Assembly (NCBI RefSeq): GCF_007559025.1
Contig: NZ_CP041765.1
Location: 3,884,638-3,948,637 of the forward strand
DNA length: 64,000 nt
Direction: 5' to 3'
Origin: Tomitella fengzijianii
GTDB lineage: Bacteria; Actinomycetota; Actinomycetes; Mycobacteriales; Mycobacteriaceae
The stretch's first letter is position 1. Every line of letters starts with the position of its first letter. Of this stretch, positions 33,952 through 43,405 are shown piece by piece. The notes under the pieces were generated by a model that did not search any database, had not been told where the DNA came from, and saw nothing but the letters and a program-made list of their open reading frames with translations. Position numbers and translations under genes: made by a program.

Positions 33952-36912
33952 CTACTTGACCACGTTGATCATCTTGCCGGGCACCACGATCACCTTCTTG
34001 GGGGCCGCACCGCCCAGCAGCTCCACCACCCGCTCGTCGGCCAGCGCCGCCGCCTCGATGTCGGCCTTGCCCATGTCGGCAGGCACGGTGATGCGGCTGC
34101 GCACCTTGCCGTTGACCTGGATCGGGTACTCGAGCGTGTCCTCCACCAGGTACTTCTCGTCGGCGGCCGGGAAGGGCCCGTGCGCCAGCGAATCGGTGTG
34201 GCCCAGCAGCGACCACAGCTCCTCCGCCAGGTGCGGGGCCACCGGGCCGAGCATCAGGGCCAGCGGCTCGACGGCGGCCCGGGGCGCACCCGCCGGGTAC
34301 GCCTTGGTCAGGTGGTTCGTGTACTCGATGAGCTTGGCCACCGCCGTGTTGTCGTGCAGCGCGGCGTAGTCCTCACGGACCCCGGCGATCGCCTTGTGCA
34401 GCGCCCGCAGGGTCGCCTCGTCCGGCTCCTCGTCCGTCACGGTGACGGAACCGGACTCCTCGTCCACCACCAGGCGCCACGCGCGCTGCAGGAACCGCTG
34501 CGCGCCCACCACGTCCTTGGTGGCCCATGCGCGTGAGGCGTCGAGCGGCCCCATCGACATCTCGTACACCCGCAGCGTGTCGGCGCCGTACTGCTCGCAG
34601 ATGTCGTCGGGCGCCACCGAGTTCTTGAGGCTCTTGCCCATCTTTCCGTACTCGCGGTGCACCTTCTGCTCGGTGCCGTCCGCGCCCACCAGGTAGAACC
34701 CGCCGTCGCGCTCCACCACGTCGTCGGCGGAGACGTAGATGCCGCGGTCGTCGGTGTAGGCGTACGCCTGGATGTACCCCTGGTTGAACAGGCGGCGGTA
34801 CGGCTCCTTGGAGGAGACGTGCCCCAGGTCGAAGAGCACCTTGTGCCAGAACCGCGCGTAGAGCAGGTGCAGCACGGCGTGCTCGAGCCCGCCCACGTAC
34901 AGGTCGACGCCGCCGGGATCGTCCGCGCCGTGCTCGGCCGGCCGGGGCCCCATCCAGTAGCGCTCGTTCGCGGGGTCGCAGAACGCCTCGGTGTTGGTCG
35001 GGTCGATGTAGCGCAGCTGGTACCAGGAGCTGCCGGCCCACTGCGGCATCACGTTGGTGTCGCGGCTGTAGTGCCGGAACCCGTCGCCCAGGTCCAGCTC
35101 CACGCTGACCCAGTCGACGGCCTTGGCCAGCGGCGGCGACGGTTCGGAGTCGCGGTCGTCGGGGTCGAAGCTCACCGGCTGGTAGTCCTCCACCTCCGGA
35201 AGCTCCACCGGCAGCATCGATTCCGGCAGCGCGTGCGCCTGGCCGGCGTCGTCGTAGACCACCGGGAACGGCTCGCCCCAGTAGCGCTGCCGCGCGAAGA
35301 GCCAGTCGCGCAGCTTGTACTGGACGGTGCCTGTGCCCACACCGTGGCCCTCGAGCCATTCGGTGGTGGTCCGCTTCGCCTCGTCGACGGCCATGCCGTT
35401 GATGTCGAGCCCCTCGACGTTGGCCGAGTTGACGGCGAAACCGTCACCGGCATAGGCGCCTTCGGTGATGTCGACGGCCGCAACCCCGTCGGTCGAATCG
35501 CCGTCGGCGCTGCGGCCCGCGCGGACCACCTCGACGATCGGCAGCCCGAAGGCGGTGGCGAACTCCCAGTCGCGCTGGTCGTGCCCGGGCACCGCCATGA
35601 TGGCGCCGGTGCCGTAACCGGTGAGCACGTAGTCGGCGATGAAGACGGGGACCTGCTCGCCGTTGACCGGGTTCACGGCGTAACTGCCGGTGAACACGCC
35701 CGTCTTGTCCTTGTTCTCCTGGCGTTCCAGGTCGGACTTCGAGGCGATGGCGTCGCGGTAGGCCTGCACGGCCTCGGCGGGGGAGCCGGCGCCGTCCGTC
35801 CACCGCGGGTCCACCGGCGTGCCGTCCGGCCCCTGCGGCCAGAACGCGGCGGTCAGCGTGTCCACCAGCTCGTGTTCGGGCGCGAGGACCACGTAGGTGG
35901 CGCCGAAGAGCGTGTCGGGGCGCGTGGTGAACACCTCGATGGGCTGCTCGGCCACGGAGAACTTGACCGTCGCGCCGTGCGAGCGGCCGATCCAGTTGCG
36001 CTGCATCGACTTGACCTGCTCGGACCAGTCGAGCAGCTCGAGATCGTCGACGAGCCGGTCGGAGTAGGCGGTGATGCGCATCATCCACTGGCTCAGCTTC
36101 TTGCGGAACACGGGGAAGTTTCCGCGGTCGCTGCGCCCGTCGGCGGTGACCTCCTCGTTGGCCAGCACCGTGCCCAGGCCGGGGCACCAGTTGACCAGCG
36201 AATCCGAGCGGTACACGAGCCGGTGCGAGTCGATGACCTCCGCCCGCTCGGCCTCGCTCAGTCCGGACCACTCCCTGCCGTCGTCCAGCGTGCGCCCGCC
36301 CGAGGCGAACTCGGCCTCCAGCTCGGCGATGGGCCGCGCCTTGCCCTGCTCGGAGTCGAAGAAGGCGTTGTAGATCTGCAGGAAGATCCACTGCGTCCAC
36401 TTGTAGAACTCGGCGTCCGTGGTGGCGACGCGGCGGCGTTCGTCGTGGCCGAGCCCCAGCCGGCGGATCTGCCCCAGGTACCGCTGGATGTTCTGCTCGG
36501 TGGTGGTGCGCGGGTGCGTACCCGTCTGCACGGCGTACTGCTCGGCGGGCAGGCCGAACGCGTCGAAGCCCATCGTGTGCAGCACGTTGTGCCCGGTCAT
36601 GCGGTGATAGCGGGCGTAGACGTCGGTGGCGATGAAGCCGAGCGGGTGGCCCACGTGCAGGCCCGCGCCCGAGGGGTACGGGAACATGTCGAGGACGAAC
36701 AGCTTGTCGTCGGGGACCTCGCCCGCCAGCGGCCCGGTGGGGTTCGGCGCGTAAAAGGTGCCCGCCGACTCCCAGGACCGCTGCCAGCGCTGCTCGATCG
36801 CGCCGGCCCTCTGCGCCGTGTAGCGATGCGGCGGCGCGGCGTCGGGTGCCGACACCGCTCCCGCCGGGGTCGCGGTGCTGCTGGAGGCGGAATCGGTCAC
36901 GGGCGTCACCAT
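33952..36912 (-). CDS. leuS: Leucyl-tRNA synthetase
   Basis: Class I aminoacyl-tRNA synthetase charging tRNA-Leu, 986 aa. The HIGH-type motif is [10 protein letters not shown], the KMSKS loop GKMGKSLKN; the CP1 editing domain between them carries [17 protein letters not shown] and [17 protein letters not shown], so editing should be intact. The C-terminal ends [15 protein letters not shown], as in other LeuRS. The ATG at 36912 has no clear ribosome site; upstream are two imperfect 20-bp direct repeats (36913-36934 and 36935-36954). The first 35 residues are Ala/Ser/Thr-rich and could indicate a start slightly further in. It is the Rv0041 equivalent. Confidence 0.96.
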   Translation of the reverse strand: MVTPVTDSASSSTATPAGAVSAPDAAPPHRYTAQRAGAIEQRWQRSWESAGTFYAPNPTGPLAGEVPDDKLFVLDMFPYPSGAGLHVGHPLGFIATDVYARYHRMTGHNVLHTMGFDAFGLPAEQYAVQTGTHPRTTTEQNIQRYLGQIRRLGLGHDERRRVATTDAEFYKWTQWIFLQIYNAFFDSEQGKARPIAELEAEFASGGRTLDDGREWSGLSEAERAEVIDSHRLVYRSDSLVNWCPGLGTVLANEEVTADGRSDRGNFPVFRKKLSQWMMRITAYSDRLVDDLELLDWSEQVKSMQRNWIGRSHGATVKFSVAEQPIEVFTTRPDTLFGATYVVLAPEHELVDTLTAAFWPQGPDGTPVDPRWTDGAGSPAEAVQAYRDAIASKSDLERQENKDKTGVFTGSYAVNPVNGEQVPVFIADYVLTGYGTGAIMAVPGHDQRDWEFATAFGLPIVEVVRAGRSADGDSTDGVAAVDITEGAYAGDGFAVNSANVEGLDINGMAVDEAKRTTTEWLEGHGVGTGTVQYKLRDWLFARQRYWGEPFPVVYDDAGQAHALPESMLPVELPEVEDYQPVSFDPDDRDSEPSPPLAKAVDWVSVELDLGDGFRHYSRDTNVMPQWAGSSWYQLRYIDPTNTEAFCDPANERYWMGPRPAEHGADDPGGVDLYVGGLEHAVLHLLYARFWHKVLFDLGHVSSKEPYRRLFNQGYIQAYAYTDDRGIYVSADDVVERDGGFYLVGADGTEQKVHREYGKMGKSLKNSVAPDDICEQYGADTLRVYEMSMGPLDASRAWATKDVVGAQRFLQRAWRLVVDEESGSVTVTDEEPDEATLRALHKAIAGVREDYAALHDNTAVAKLIEYTNHLTKAYPAGAPRAAVEPLALMLGPVAPHLAEELWSLLGHTDSLAHGPFPAADEKYLVEDTLEYPIQVNGKVRSRITVPADMGKADIEAAALADERVVELLGGAAPKKVIVVPGKMINVVK

Positions 36913-36954
36913 CTACTCGGGGGGTTTCGGCACTCTACTCGGGGTCCTCGGCAC
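36913..36954. repeat. Imperfect direct repeat in the leuS leader
   Basis: CTACTCGGGG...TCGGCAC occurs twice in tandem (36913-36934 and 36935-36954), directly before the leuS start codon. It may be a duplicated promoter or leader element; no T-box features are visible. Confidence 0.5.
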
Positions 36955-37066
36955 GCCGCAGGCTGTCACCGCAGGCACGCCGCACAAGCCAGGGTAATGG
37001 GTGTGCGCCGCGCGGTCCCCCGGTGCCCGCCGCACCGTGCGGGCGGCGAGCGGGCCGTCGGATACC

Positions 37067-37483
37067 ATGAATCCCGTGGTGATCGCTGCAATCGTGTTCC
37101 TCGTGTTGGCCGTCGCGCTCGGCGCCGTCGCTGCCGCGGCCCTCTCCGGCAGGCTTCCGCGCAACCGGTGGGTGGGTCTACGCACCGACGCGACCCTGCG
37201 GGACGACGCCACCTTCCGCGCCGCCAACCGCGTCGCCGCGCCCGCTCAGCTCGGCGCCGCCGTCGTCCTGGTGCTGGGTGCGTGCGGCGGGCTGCTGCTC
37301 GACGGCGCTGCCGCGCTGTTCGCCGTCATCGCCGCCCCCGTGGTCGCCGTGGCGCTCACCGCGGTGGGGGCCGGCATTGCGCAACGCGTCGCCTCCGCCA
37401 TGCCCGCCGCGGACACGGGCGCGTGCGGTCACTCCTGCGGCGCCTGCTCGCTGCAGGATTCGTGCGGATCCGCCGTGCACTGA
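37067..37483 (+). CDS. SdpI-family membrane protein with Cys-rich tail
   Basis: A 138-aa protein with three TM helices and the SdpI/YhfL signature LPRNRWVGLRTDATL between helices 1 and 2; in Bacillus SdpI gives immunity to the SdpC toxin, but actinobacterial members (Rv0039c) have no proven role. The C-terminus is unusual: CGHSCGACSLQDSCG holds four Cys and one His that could bind a metal or form disulphides. It is divergent from leuS, as in M. tuberculosis, and followed by an SBF-type transporter after 46 bp. Confidence 0.8.
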   Translation: MNPVVIAAIVFLVLAVALGAVAAAALSGRLPRNRWVGLRTDATLRDDATFRAANRVAAPAQLGAAVVLVLGACGGLLLDGAAALFAVIAAPVVAVALTAVGAGIAQRVASAMPAADTGACGHSCGACSLQDSCGSAVH

Positions 37484-37529
37484 TGCGGGCCGGCCGCCGC
37501 AGGATGCACCACGCCCACCGGATCACCGT

Positions 37530-38519
37530 GTGAGGCTGCTCAAACGCCTGAACATCGACGGTTTCGTCCTGGCGATCTTCAGCATGGTCATCCTGGCGAG
37601 CCTGCTCCCCGCCTCGGGAGTGGGCGCCGACGTGCTCGACTGGGCGGTGAAGATCGCCATCGGGCTGTTGTTCCTGCTCTACGGCGCGCGGCTGTCCCCG
37701 CGCGAGGCGCTCGAGGGGTTCACGCACTGGCGTCTGCACCTGACCGTGCTCGCCAGCACCTTCGTGCTGTTCCCGCTGATGGGGCTCGCGATGAAGCCGT
37801 TGGCGCCCGGCATCATCTCCGACGACCTCTACATGGGCCTGCTGTTCCTGTGCCTCGTCCCTTCGACGGTGCAGTCGTCCATCGCGTTCACGTCGATCGC
37901 CAAGGGGAACGTGGCGGGCTCCATCGTCAGCGCTTCGTTCTCCAACATCATCGGCGTCTTCCTCACACCTGCCTTGGTGCTGTGGCTGATGGAGACCACC
38001 GGGTCCGGCGGGATCCACGCCGGCGCCATCGTCGAGATCGTCCTGCAACTGCTGGTGCCGTTCATCGTCGGCCAGCTGCTGCGGCCCTGGCTGGTGGGTT
38101 TCCTGCAGCGGTACTCCGCCCCCATCAAGATCGTCGACCGCGGCTCGATCCTCCTGGTGGTCTACGCTGCCTTCAGCGAGGGGATGAACGCGCACATCTG
38201 GTCGTCCACGTCGGCGGCGCAGATCTTCATCGTCATCGGCCTTTCCTGCGCCATGCTCGCGTTCGTGCTGGGGGTGACCGCCGTCGCGGGACGCGCCCTG
38301 GGCTTCTCCTGGCCGGATCGGATCGTCATCATCTTCTGCGGCTCCAAGAAGTCGCTGGCCAGTGGCCTGCCGATGGCCACAGTGCTGTTCTCCGGCGGGA
38401 CCGTGGGCCTGATAGTCCTGCCGTTGATGATCTTCCACCAGATCCAGCTCGTGGTCTGCGCGATGCTGGCGCCCAAGTTCGCCGAGAAGTCCAACCGGCT
38501 GGCGGTGGCCGAGGGATGA
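37530..38519 (+). CDS. SBF-like (bile acid:sodium symporter family) transporter
   Basis: A 329-aa protein with ten hydrophobic helices matching the SBF_like/PF13593 family (YfeH type). Key polar stretches inside the membrane are PSTVQSSIAFTSIAKGN and CGSKKSLASGLPMA, the two conserved crossover regions of this family. The substrate is unknown; bile-acid transport itself is unlikely. The GTG at 37530 is the best start from the basic VRLLKRLNIDGF segment, though no ribosome site is obvious. Confidence 0.8.
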   Translation: MRLLKRLNIDGFVLAIFSMVILASLLPASGVGADVLDWAVKIAIGLLFLLYGARLSPREALEGFTHWRLHLTVLASTFVLFPLMGLAMKPLAPGIISDDLYMGLLFLCLVPSTVQSSIAFTSIAKGNVAGSIVSASFSNIIGVFLTPALVLWLMETTGSGGIHAGAIVEIVLQLLVPFIVGQLLRPWLVGFLQRYSAPIKIVDRGSILLVVYAAFSEGMNAHIWSSTSAAQIFIVIGLSCAMLAFVLGVTAVAGRALGFSWPDRIVIIFCGSKKSLASGLPMATVLFSGGTVGLIVLPLMIFHQIQLVVCAMLAPKFAEKSNRLAVAEG

Positions 38520-38684
38520 CCACCCGGCGCGTCGACCCGGGCGGAGCCGCCGACGCACTGGCGGACCGGAGATCCCGGCGCTGATCCGCCCTGCCCGGGC
38601 GGCCTGCTCCCGGCCGACGCGGGGCCCGCCGGTATCGTTATGCCGTCCGTCACACCGCGGACGAGTCGAACAGCAGGGGGAGAG

Positions 38685-39446
38685 ATGACCACCACCCGGG
38701 GCGGACGCGTCCGCATCGCAGCCGTATCCGCAGCGTCCGCGTTGGCGCTCGCCGGCGTGCTCGGCGGGTGCTCGTCTGGTTCCGACGCCGATTCCGGTTC
38801 CGCCGAGATCGCCACCGGCACGGCTGCCGCCACCGCCGGGGCGGCGGCCCAGGCCGGCCCGGAGGAGCTGCGCGCACTCCTGCCGGAGCAAGCCGCCTTC
38901 GGCGCGGGGTTCGTGGCCGCCCCGGTCACGACCGCCCAGCTGGAGGCGACGCTCAACCAGGTGCGCGACAAGGCGAAGACCCAGGTGGTGGACCCCGCCG
39001 ACTGCAAGGACACCCTCGACCTCACCGCCGGCCTCGATCCCGCGGCCACCGCGATGGTGGCGGCCGGCAACGAGGACCAGGGCACCAAGATCGGCGTGAT
39101 CGTCTCCCGCGACGACACCTCGCTCGACGCGTTCCGCTCGTCCCTCGACCGGTGCGGCACGGTGACGGTGCAGGTCGACGGCACCACCACCGACGTCACC
39201 ACCGAGGGCTTCGCGCCCGCCGGCGCGACGGGGGAGGAGCCGCTGGGCATCACCCGCACCCAGTCCGTGGGCGACGCCGGGAATGTCACGACCATCCTCA
39301 CCGCCGAGGAAGTGGACGGGACCGCGATCCGCGTGATGGTCCACCAGCCGTCCACCGAGGCCCTCACGCCCGAGGTCCTCGATCACTTCCGGCAGACGGC
39401 GGCGACACTGATGAACGACACCGCCACGCGCGTCGCCCAGAAGTAG
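38685..39446 (+). CDS. Putative lipoprotein, unknown function
   Basis: A 253-aa exported lipoprotein. The basic n-region TTRGGRVRI is followed by the lipobox LAGVLGGC, then a Ser/Ala/Gly linker. The mature part has two Cys (DPADCKDTLD and LDRCGTVTV) spaced for a possible disulphide. It resembles the sensor-type lipoproteins common in mycobacteria, but I cannot assign a named family. GGGGGAGAG precedes the ATG. It converges on the YqgE gene. Confidence 0.7.
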   Translation: MTTTRGGRVRIAAVSAASALALAGVLGGCSSGSDADSGSAEIATGTAAATAGAAAQAGPEELRALLPEQAAFGAGFVAAPVTTAQLEATLNQVRDKAKTQVVDPADCKDTLDLTAGLDPAATAMVAAGNEDQGTKIGVIVSRDDTSLDAFRSSLDRCGTVTVQVDGTTTDVTTEGFAPAGATGEEPLGITRTQSVGDAGNVTTILTAEEVDGTAIRVMVHQPSTEALTPEVLDHFRQTAATLMNDTATRVAQK

Positions 39447-39473
39447 CCGGTAGGCCGGGGCCCGGCCGCCAGG

Positions 39474-40079
39474 TCAGTTCCGTCCGACGTCGATCGGGTG
39501 GGTGGCGAGCATCGCCCACGGCTGGGGCTGTCGCCGGAGCACGCTCGCCCACAGGTCCACCTCCGGCGGCGCGATGACGTCGCCCGGCCGCGAGGTGAAC
39601 ACCATCCAATCGTCGCGGAGCAGTTCACCGTCCAGCTGCCCGAAGGTCCACCCGGAGTAGCCGACGAAGATGCGTGCGCCCTCCACCAGCGGCGCCACGT
39701 CGAGCGGATCCGCCGCGACGTCGATCAACACCACCCGCCCGTCGACCCGCGTCATCCCGTCGACGCCGTCGATACCGGCGCCCCGCCGGAGGACCCCCAG
39801 GCACAACGCACCGTCCAGCTTCACCGGCCCACCCAGGTGGAACACCTTGGCGGGGGAGCAGACCTCGGACCATTCCGGCAGCCCGTCGACCAGCGGTGTC
39901 TCGCTGGGACGGTTGAGGACCATGCCGAGCGTGCCACCGTCGTTGTTCTCGATCACGTAGATCACGCTGCGGCGGAAGACCGGCTCGCTCAGATGGGTGC
40001 CGGACACGAGCAGGCTCCCTGGGCCCACCTGTGCCACCGGCGATTCCTGCCGTCCCTCTCCGTCAGCTGGATACGTCAC
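39474..40079 (-). CDS. YqgE/AlgH family protein (DUF179, Rv0038-like)
   Basis: A 201-aa cytosolic protein of the UPF0301/AlgH family. Signatures are GSLLVSGTHLSEPVF, GTLGMVLNRPSETP, FHLGGPV, IFVGYSGWTFGQLDGE and, near the end, WAMLATHPIDVGRN. The biochemical role of the family is unsettled. The GTG at 40079 lies six bases after CAAGAT, a likely -10 element, suggesting a leaderless mRNA. In M. tuberculosis the homologue is next to SdpI and close to leuS, matching this order. Confidence 0.9.
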   Translation of the reverse strand: MTYPADGEGRQESPVAQVGPGSLLVSGTHLSEPVFRRSVIYVIENNDGGTLGMVLNRPSETPLVDGLPEWSEVCSPAKVFHLGGPVKLDGALCLGVLRRGAGIDGVDGMTRVDGRVVLIDVAADPLDVAPLVEGARIFVGYSGWTFGQLDGELLRDDWMVFTSRPGDVIAPPEVDLWASVLRRQPQPWAMLATHPIDVGRN

Positions 40080-40145
40080 ACTGCCATCTTGGCATTGATC
40101 TTCCGCGGTGGCGCGGTGATCGGTGCGCGGAATTCGCGCGCGTTC

Positions 40146-40724
40146 TCACTGGACGCCCACGCCCCAGGAACCGGGGCCGGACACGGCGGCCAGTCCGCCG
40201 AGCATCGCCTCGACGGCGGACCCGACCACCGGCCGTGGCCCGTCCACCGGTCCGGCGGTGTCGAGGTAGCCGTCGCCGTCGGAGTCCGCGAGTCGCGTGT
40301 CGGCGATGCCGTCGCGGTCGGAATCGACGAGCAGTCCGCGCTCTTCCGGACCGCTTTCGTCCGGACCGGCGTGGACCGGGTTTCCGCCCGCCTCCATGAC
40401 GTGCGCGCGCGCCGGCGGCTCCCGCGCGCCGCCCGGTCCGCCGGCGTCGTGCTCCACCGGAATCTCCGTGGCCCACGTGCCGTCGCCCGCGGAATCGACG
40501 AACCACCTTTCGCCTTCCCCCGGGCCCGCGGCGACGTCCAGGCAGGTGGTGTCCGCGACGCCGTCCGCGTCCGCATCCCACATCGCGTCGTCGATCAGAC
40601 CGTCGCCGTCGAAGTCCAGCGCCACGGCATCCGCAGTCCCGTCACCGTCCGAGTCGAGGTCTGCCGAGGAGGTCCATTCCGTGACCTCGCCGTCGCCCGT
40701 ACCGAATGCATAGGTGATGTCCAC
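40146..40724 (-). CDS. DUF6802-like protein with calcium-loop repeats
   Basis: A 192-aa acidic protein whose sequence is dominated by short Asp-rich loops: DLDSDGDG, DFDGDGLI, DADADGVAD, DSDRDGIAD and DSDGDGYLD. These DxDxDG motifs bind calcium in dockerins, thrombospondin type-3 repeats and EF-hand-like loops. There is no signal peptide, so localisation is unclear. Similar actinobacterial proteins are sometimes misannotated as pullulanase and grouped as DUF6802. The GTG at 40724 has a G-rich stretch (GGGGGGGCGT) upstream. Residues 120-150 contain one isolated Gly/Pro-rich linker between two repeat blocks. Confidence 0.7.
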   Translation of the reverse strand: MDITYAFGTGDGEVTEWTSSADLDSDGDGTADAVALDFDGDGLIDDAMWDADADGVADTTCLDVAAGPGEGERWFVDSAGDGTWATEIPVEHDAGGPGGAREPPARAHVMEAGGNPVHAGPDESGPEERGLLVDSDRDGIADTRLADSDGDGYLDTAGPVDGPRPVVGSAVEAMLGGLAAVSGPGSWGVGVQ

Positions 40725-40844
40725 ACGCCCCCCCGTTCTTCCGCGCCGGCACGGTGGCCCGCACGAATGGAAGGCCCCTGCGAGCGGCCGGCGATGCTGC
40801 ACGCCCCTGCCCCTAGGACGTACCGGGGTGCGCTGCGGTTCCGC

Positions 40845-41741
40845 TCAGATCCCGAACAGCTCGGCCTCCGGCCTCCAGCCGGTCACGTCGGCGAAGCGCG
40901 CACTGGAGACGCGCTGCGAGCGTCCCAGCGGGCCGGCCACCACGCCCGGAAGAGTGTGCAGGTCCTCGCGGCCCACACGCCGGGCGAACTCGCGGCGCCA
41001 TTCGCCGCGCGTCCGCGGCTCCTCTGCCACGTTGTAGAGGCCGGCGGGGGCGTCCAGCGCCGCGACCACGGCCCGACCGACGTCCGACAGTGCGATCGAG
41101 GACATATACGAGCCCTCCCGTCCCGCCAGCGCAAACCACCCGCGGCGCGCCGCCGATTCGATCATCGCCATCATCGGGTCGTCCGCCGGGGCGCCGTGCA
41201 CCTGCCCGAGTCGCAGACTCACCCCCGTCCCGCCACCCTCAGTGAAGCGGCGCACGTGCGCTTCGCCGGCCAGGTTCGCGCGCATCGGACCCGGAGCGCT
41301 GACCGGGCTCGTCTCGTCCAGCCAGGCGTCCCCGCCGTCCCGGTAGATCATCGTGACGGTGTCGTGCACGATCCGGGGGATCCGGAACTGCAGCGCAGCG
41401 TCGACCAGCGCCCGCACGCCCCCGTCGCGCACCGCCCGGTACTGGCGCATGACACCGGCAGTACGCAGCGACGTCGGCAGCGCGACGCGCATGTCGACCA
41501 CCGCGTCCGCCCCGTCCAGCACGCGGCGCAGGTGCGCCCCGTCGCCCAGCAGATCGCCGCCGACCCACCTCACACCGTCGTCGCCGGAATGCGGCAGCTC
41601 GGCACCGGTCCCCACCCGGCGACTGTGCGCCACCACCTCGTACCCGGAACGTCTGAGCTCCTCCAGCGCCGATCGGCCCGTCGCGCCCGCCGCACCCAGC
41701 AGGACGACCCGTCGTGCAGTTCCCTCGGGCGAGTTGCTCAT
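40845..41741 (-). CDS. NAD-dependent epimerase/dehydratase (extended SDR)
   Basis: A 298-aa atypical extended SDR. The cofactor loop is VVLLGAAGATGRSALEEL, a GxxGxxG variant seen in atypical members. The catalytic Tyr-x3-Lys is not evident: the segment IVHDTVTMIY lacks the Lys partner, so catalysis may differ or be lost. The ATG at 41741 follows TAGGCT by six bases (leaderless); a GTG two codons upstream is directly against that element. It is downstream of cca on the same strand, with a parS site between them. Confidence 0.72.
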   Translation of the reverse strand: MSNSPEGTARRVVLLGAAGATGRSALEELRRSGYEVVAHSRRVGTGAELPHSGDDGVRWVGGDLLGDGAHLRRVLDGADAVVDMRVALPTSLRTAGVMRQYRAVRDGGVRALVDAALQFRIPRIVHDTVTMIYRDGGDAWLDETSPVSAPGPMRANLAGEAHVRRFTEGGGTGVSLRLGQVHGAPADDPMMAMIESAARRGWFALAGREGSYMSSIALSDVGRAVVAALDAPAGLYNVAEEPRTRGEWRREFARRVGREDLHTLPGVVAGPLGRSQRVSSARFADVTGWRPEAELFGI

Positions 41742-41747
41742 GACCAC

Positions 41748-41753
41748 AGCCTA
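41748..41753 (-). promoter_or_regulatory. Leaderless -10 element of the epimerase gene
   Basis: TAGGCT on the minus strand, six bases before the ATG at 41741. Confidence 0.45.
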
Positions 41754-41846
41754 ATCCCGTTCGCGGCCCTGCCGAGGCGGAGATCGACCGGCGGCCGTGA
41801 CCATCCCACGGCCGTGGCCAGGCCCCATTGCATCCGCGGAGCGCGC

Positions 41847-41862
41847 GGTTTCACGTGAAACC
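41847..41862. promoter_or_regulatory. parS site downstream of cca
   Basis: GGTTTCACGTGAAACC contains the full palindromic core of the ParB site (consensus TGTTTCACGTGAAACA, 14 of 16). It lies six bases after the cca stop, about 17 kb from the parS cluster at parA. Confidence 0.85.
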
Positions 41863-41868
41863 AGGGCG

Positions 41869-43320
41869 TCAGGAGCGGTGCGCCCACCAGTCGAGCAGCG
41901 CCCGCTCCGCCTCGTCGCGGGGGAGCGGACCGCGCTCCAGCCGGAGCTCCTTGAGGAAGCGCCACGCCTCGCCTACCTCCCTACCGGGCCCGATGCCCAG
42001 CAACTCCATGATCGCGTTGCCGTCGAGGTCCGGGCGCACCCGCGCCAGATCCTCGGCGGCCGCGATGGCTGCGATGCGCCGCTCGAGGTCGTCGTACGTC
42101 GCCTGCAGCCGCGCCGCGCGCCGCTTGTTGCGGGTCGTGCAGTCGGCGCGCACCAGCCTGTTCAGGCGGGGCAGCAGCGCGCCCGCGTCGGTGACATACC
42201 TGCGCACTGCCGAGTCGGTCCACTCGCCGCTGCCGTACCCGTGGAAGCGCAGGTGCAGGAACACCAGGGTCGAGACATCCTCGATCATCTTCTTCGAGTA
42301 CTTCAGCGCGCGCATCCGCTTGCGGGTCATCTTCGCGCCCACCACCTCGTGATGGTGGAAGCTGACGGCCCCGCCCGGCTCATTGCGCTTGGTGGCGGGT
42401 TTGCCGATGTCATGGAACAGCGCCGCCAGCCGCAACACCAGGTCCGGATCACCGTCCTCCAGGTCCATCGCCTGCTGCAGGACGGTGAGCGAGTGCCGGT
42501 AGACGTCCTTGTGCTGGTGATGTTCGTCGATCTCCAGCTGCATCGCCGGGACCTCGGGGATCACGTACCCGGCCAGGCCCGTGCGGCAGAGCAGGTCGAC
42601 GCCCTCCACCGCGTGCTCGCCCAGGATCAGCTTGTCGAGCTCCGCCCGGATGCGTTCCACCGTGATGCGCTCCAGCTGCCCGCCCATCGCCGTCATCGCC
42701 GCGACCACCCGCGGCTTCGGCGTGAACCCCAGCTGCGACAAAAACCGCGCGGCCCGCAGCATGCGCAGCGGATCGTCGTCGAAGGAATCCTCGGGGGAGG
42801 CGGGCGTGTCGAGCACGCCGGCCATCAGGTCGTCGAGCCCGCCGAGCGGGTCGACGAACCCGAGCGTCCCGTCGCCGTCCACCCGCATCGCCATCGCGTT
42901 GACGGTGAAATCACGCCGGACCAGGTCGTCTTCGAGGCTTTCGCCGTAGGTGACGGCGGGATTCCGGCTCACGCGGTCGTACTTGTCCGCACGGAAGGTC
43001 GTGACCTCGATCTGCCACCCCTCCCGGACGGCGCTGATCGTTCCGAACGCGATCCCGGTGTCCCACTGCGCCTCAGCCCAGCCCGCCATGATCTGCTGCA
43101 CCTGCTCCGGGCGGGCATCGGTGGTGAAGTCGAGATCCGTGCCCAGCCTCCCCAGCACCGCATCGCGGACACTGCCGCCCACCAGGTACAACCGGTGTCC
43201 GTTCTCGGAAAACCTGCCGCCCAGCCCGGTCAATATCTCCGATAGGGATCGCAGGGTCGCCGTGGCGCCGGCAAGCAGCCGCTGCCGGCGTTCCGCCTCG
43301 GTTCCTCGGGTAGTCGACAC
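41869..43320 (-). CDS. cca: CCA tRNA nucleotidyltransferase (PcnA-like)
   Basis: Class II nucleotidyltransferase that adds or repairs the 3' CCA end of tRNA; 483 aa, equivalent to mycobacterial Rv3907c (annotated pcnA). The head motif is [13 protein letters not shown] with the catalytic pair in DLDFTTDA, then [11 protein letters not shown] and the template segment [14 protein letters not shown]-terminal HD domain with [11 protein letters not shown] is present. The GTG at 43320 is chosen because TAAAAT lies eight bases upstream (leaderless); an upstream GTG at 43341 falls before that element. It is divergent from mutT4. Confidence 0.93.
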   Translation of the reverse strand: MSTTRGTEAERRQRLLAGATATLRSLSEILTGLGGRFSENGHRLYLVGGSVRDAVLGRLGTDLDFTTDARPEQVQQIMAGWAEAQWDTGIAFGTISAVREGWQIEVTTFRADKYDRVSRNPAVTYGESLEDDLVRRDFTVNAMAMRVDGDGTLGFVDPLGGLDDLMAGVLDTPASPEDSFDDDPLRMLRAARFLSQLGFTPKPRVVAAMTAMGGQLERITVERIRAELDKLILGEHAVEGVDLLCRTGLAGYVIPEVPAMQLEIDEHHQHKDVYRHSLTVLQQAMDLEDGDPDLVLRLAALFHDIGKPATKRNEPGGAVSFHHHEVVGAKMTRKRMRALKYSKKMIEDVSTLVFLHLRFHGYGSGEWTDSAVRRYVTDAGALLPRLNRLVRADCTTRNKRRAARLQATYDDLERRIAAIAAAEDLARVRPDLDGNAIMELLGIGPGREVGEAWRFLKELRLERGPLPRDEAERALLDWWAHRS

Positions 43321-43328
43321 GATCGGCC

Positions 43329-43334
43329 ATTTTA
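43329..43334 (-). promoter_or_regulatory. Leaderless -10 element of cca
   Basis: TAAAAT on the minus strand, eight bases before the GTG at 43320; one of the few A/T-only hexamers in the window. Confidence 0.6.
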
Positions 43335-43392
43335 TCGTCACGGCCGACCGACATGGTCGACGGCGTCCCCCCCCACGCCCGAAAGCGCCAAG

Positions 43393-43398
43393 TACGAT
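43393..43398 (+). promoter_or_regulatory. Leaderless -10 element of mutT4
   Basis: TACGAT, seven bases before the GTG at 43406. Confidence 0.55.
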
Positions 43399-43405
43399 TG
43401 TCCCC

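Noticed and set aside
36913..37066. T-box leader upstream of leuS
   Set aside because: No T-box sequence, specifier hairpin or antiterminator is visible, and the leader is too short.
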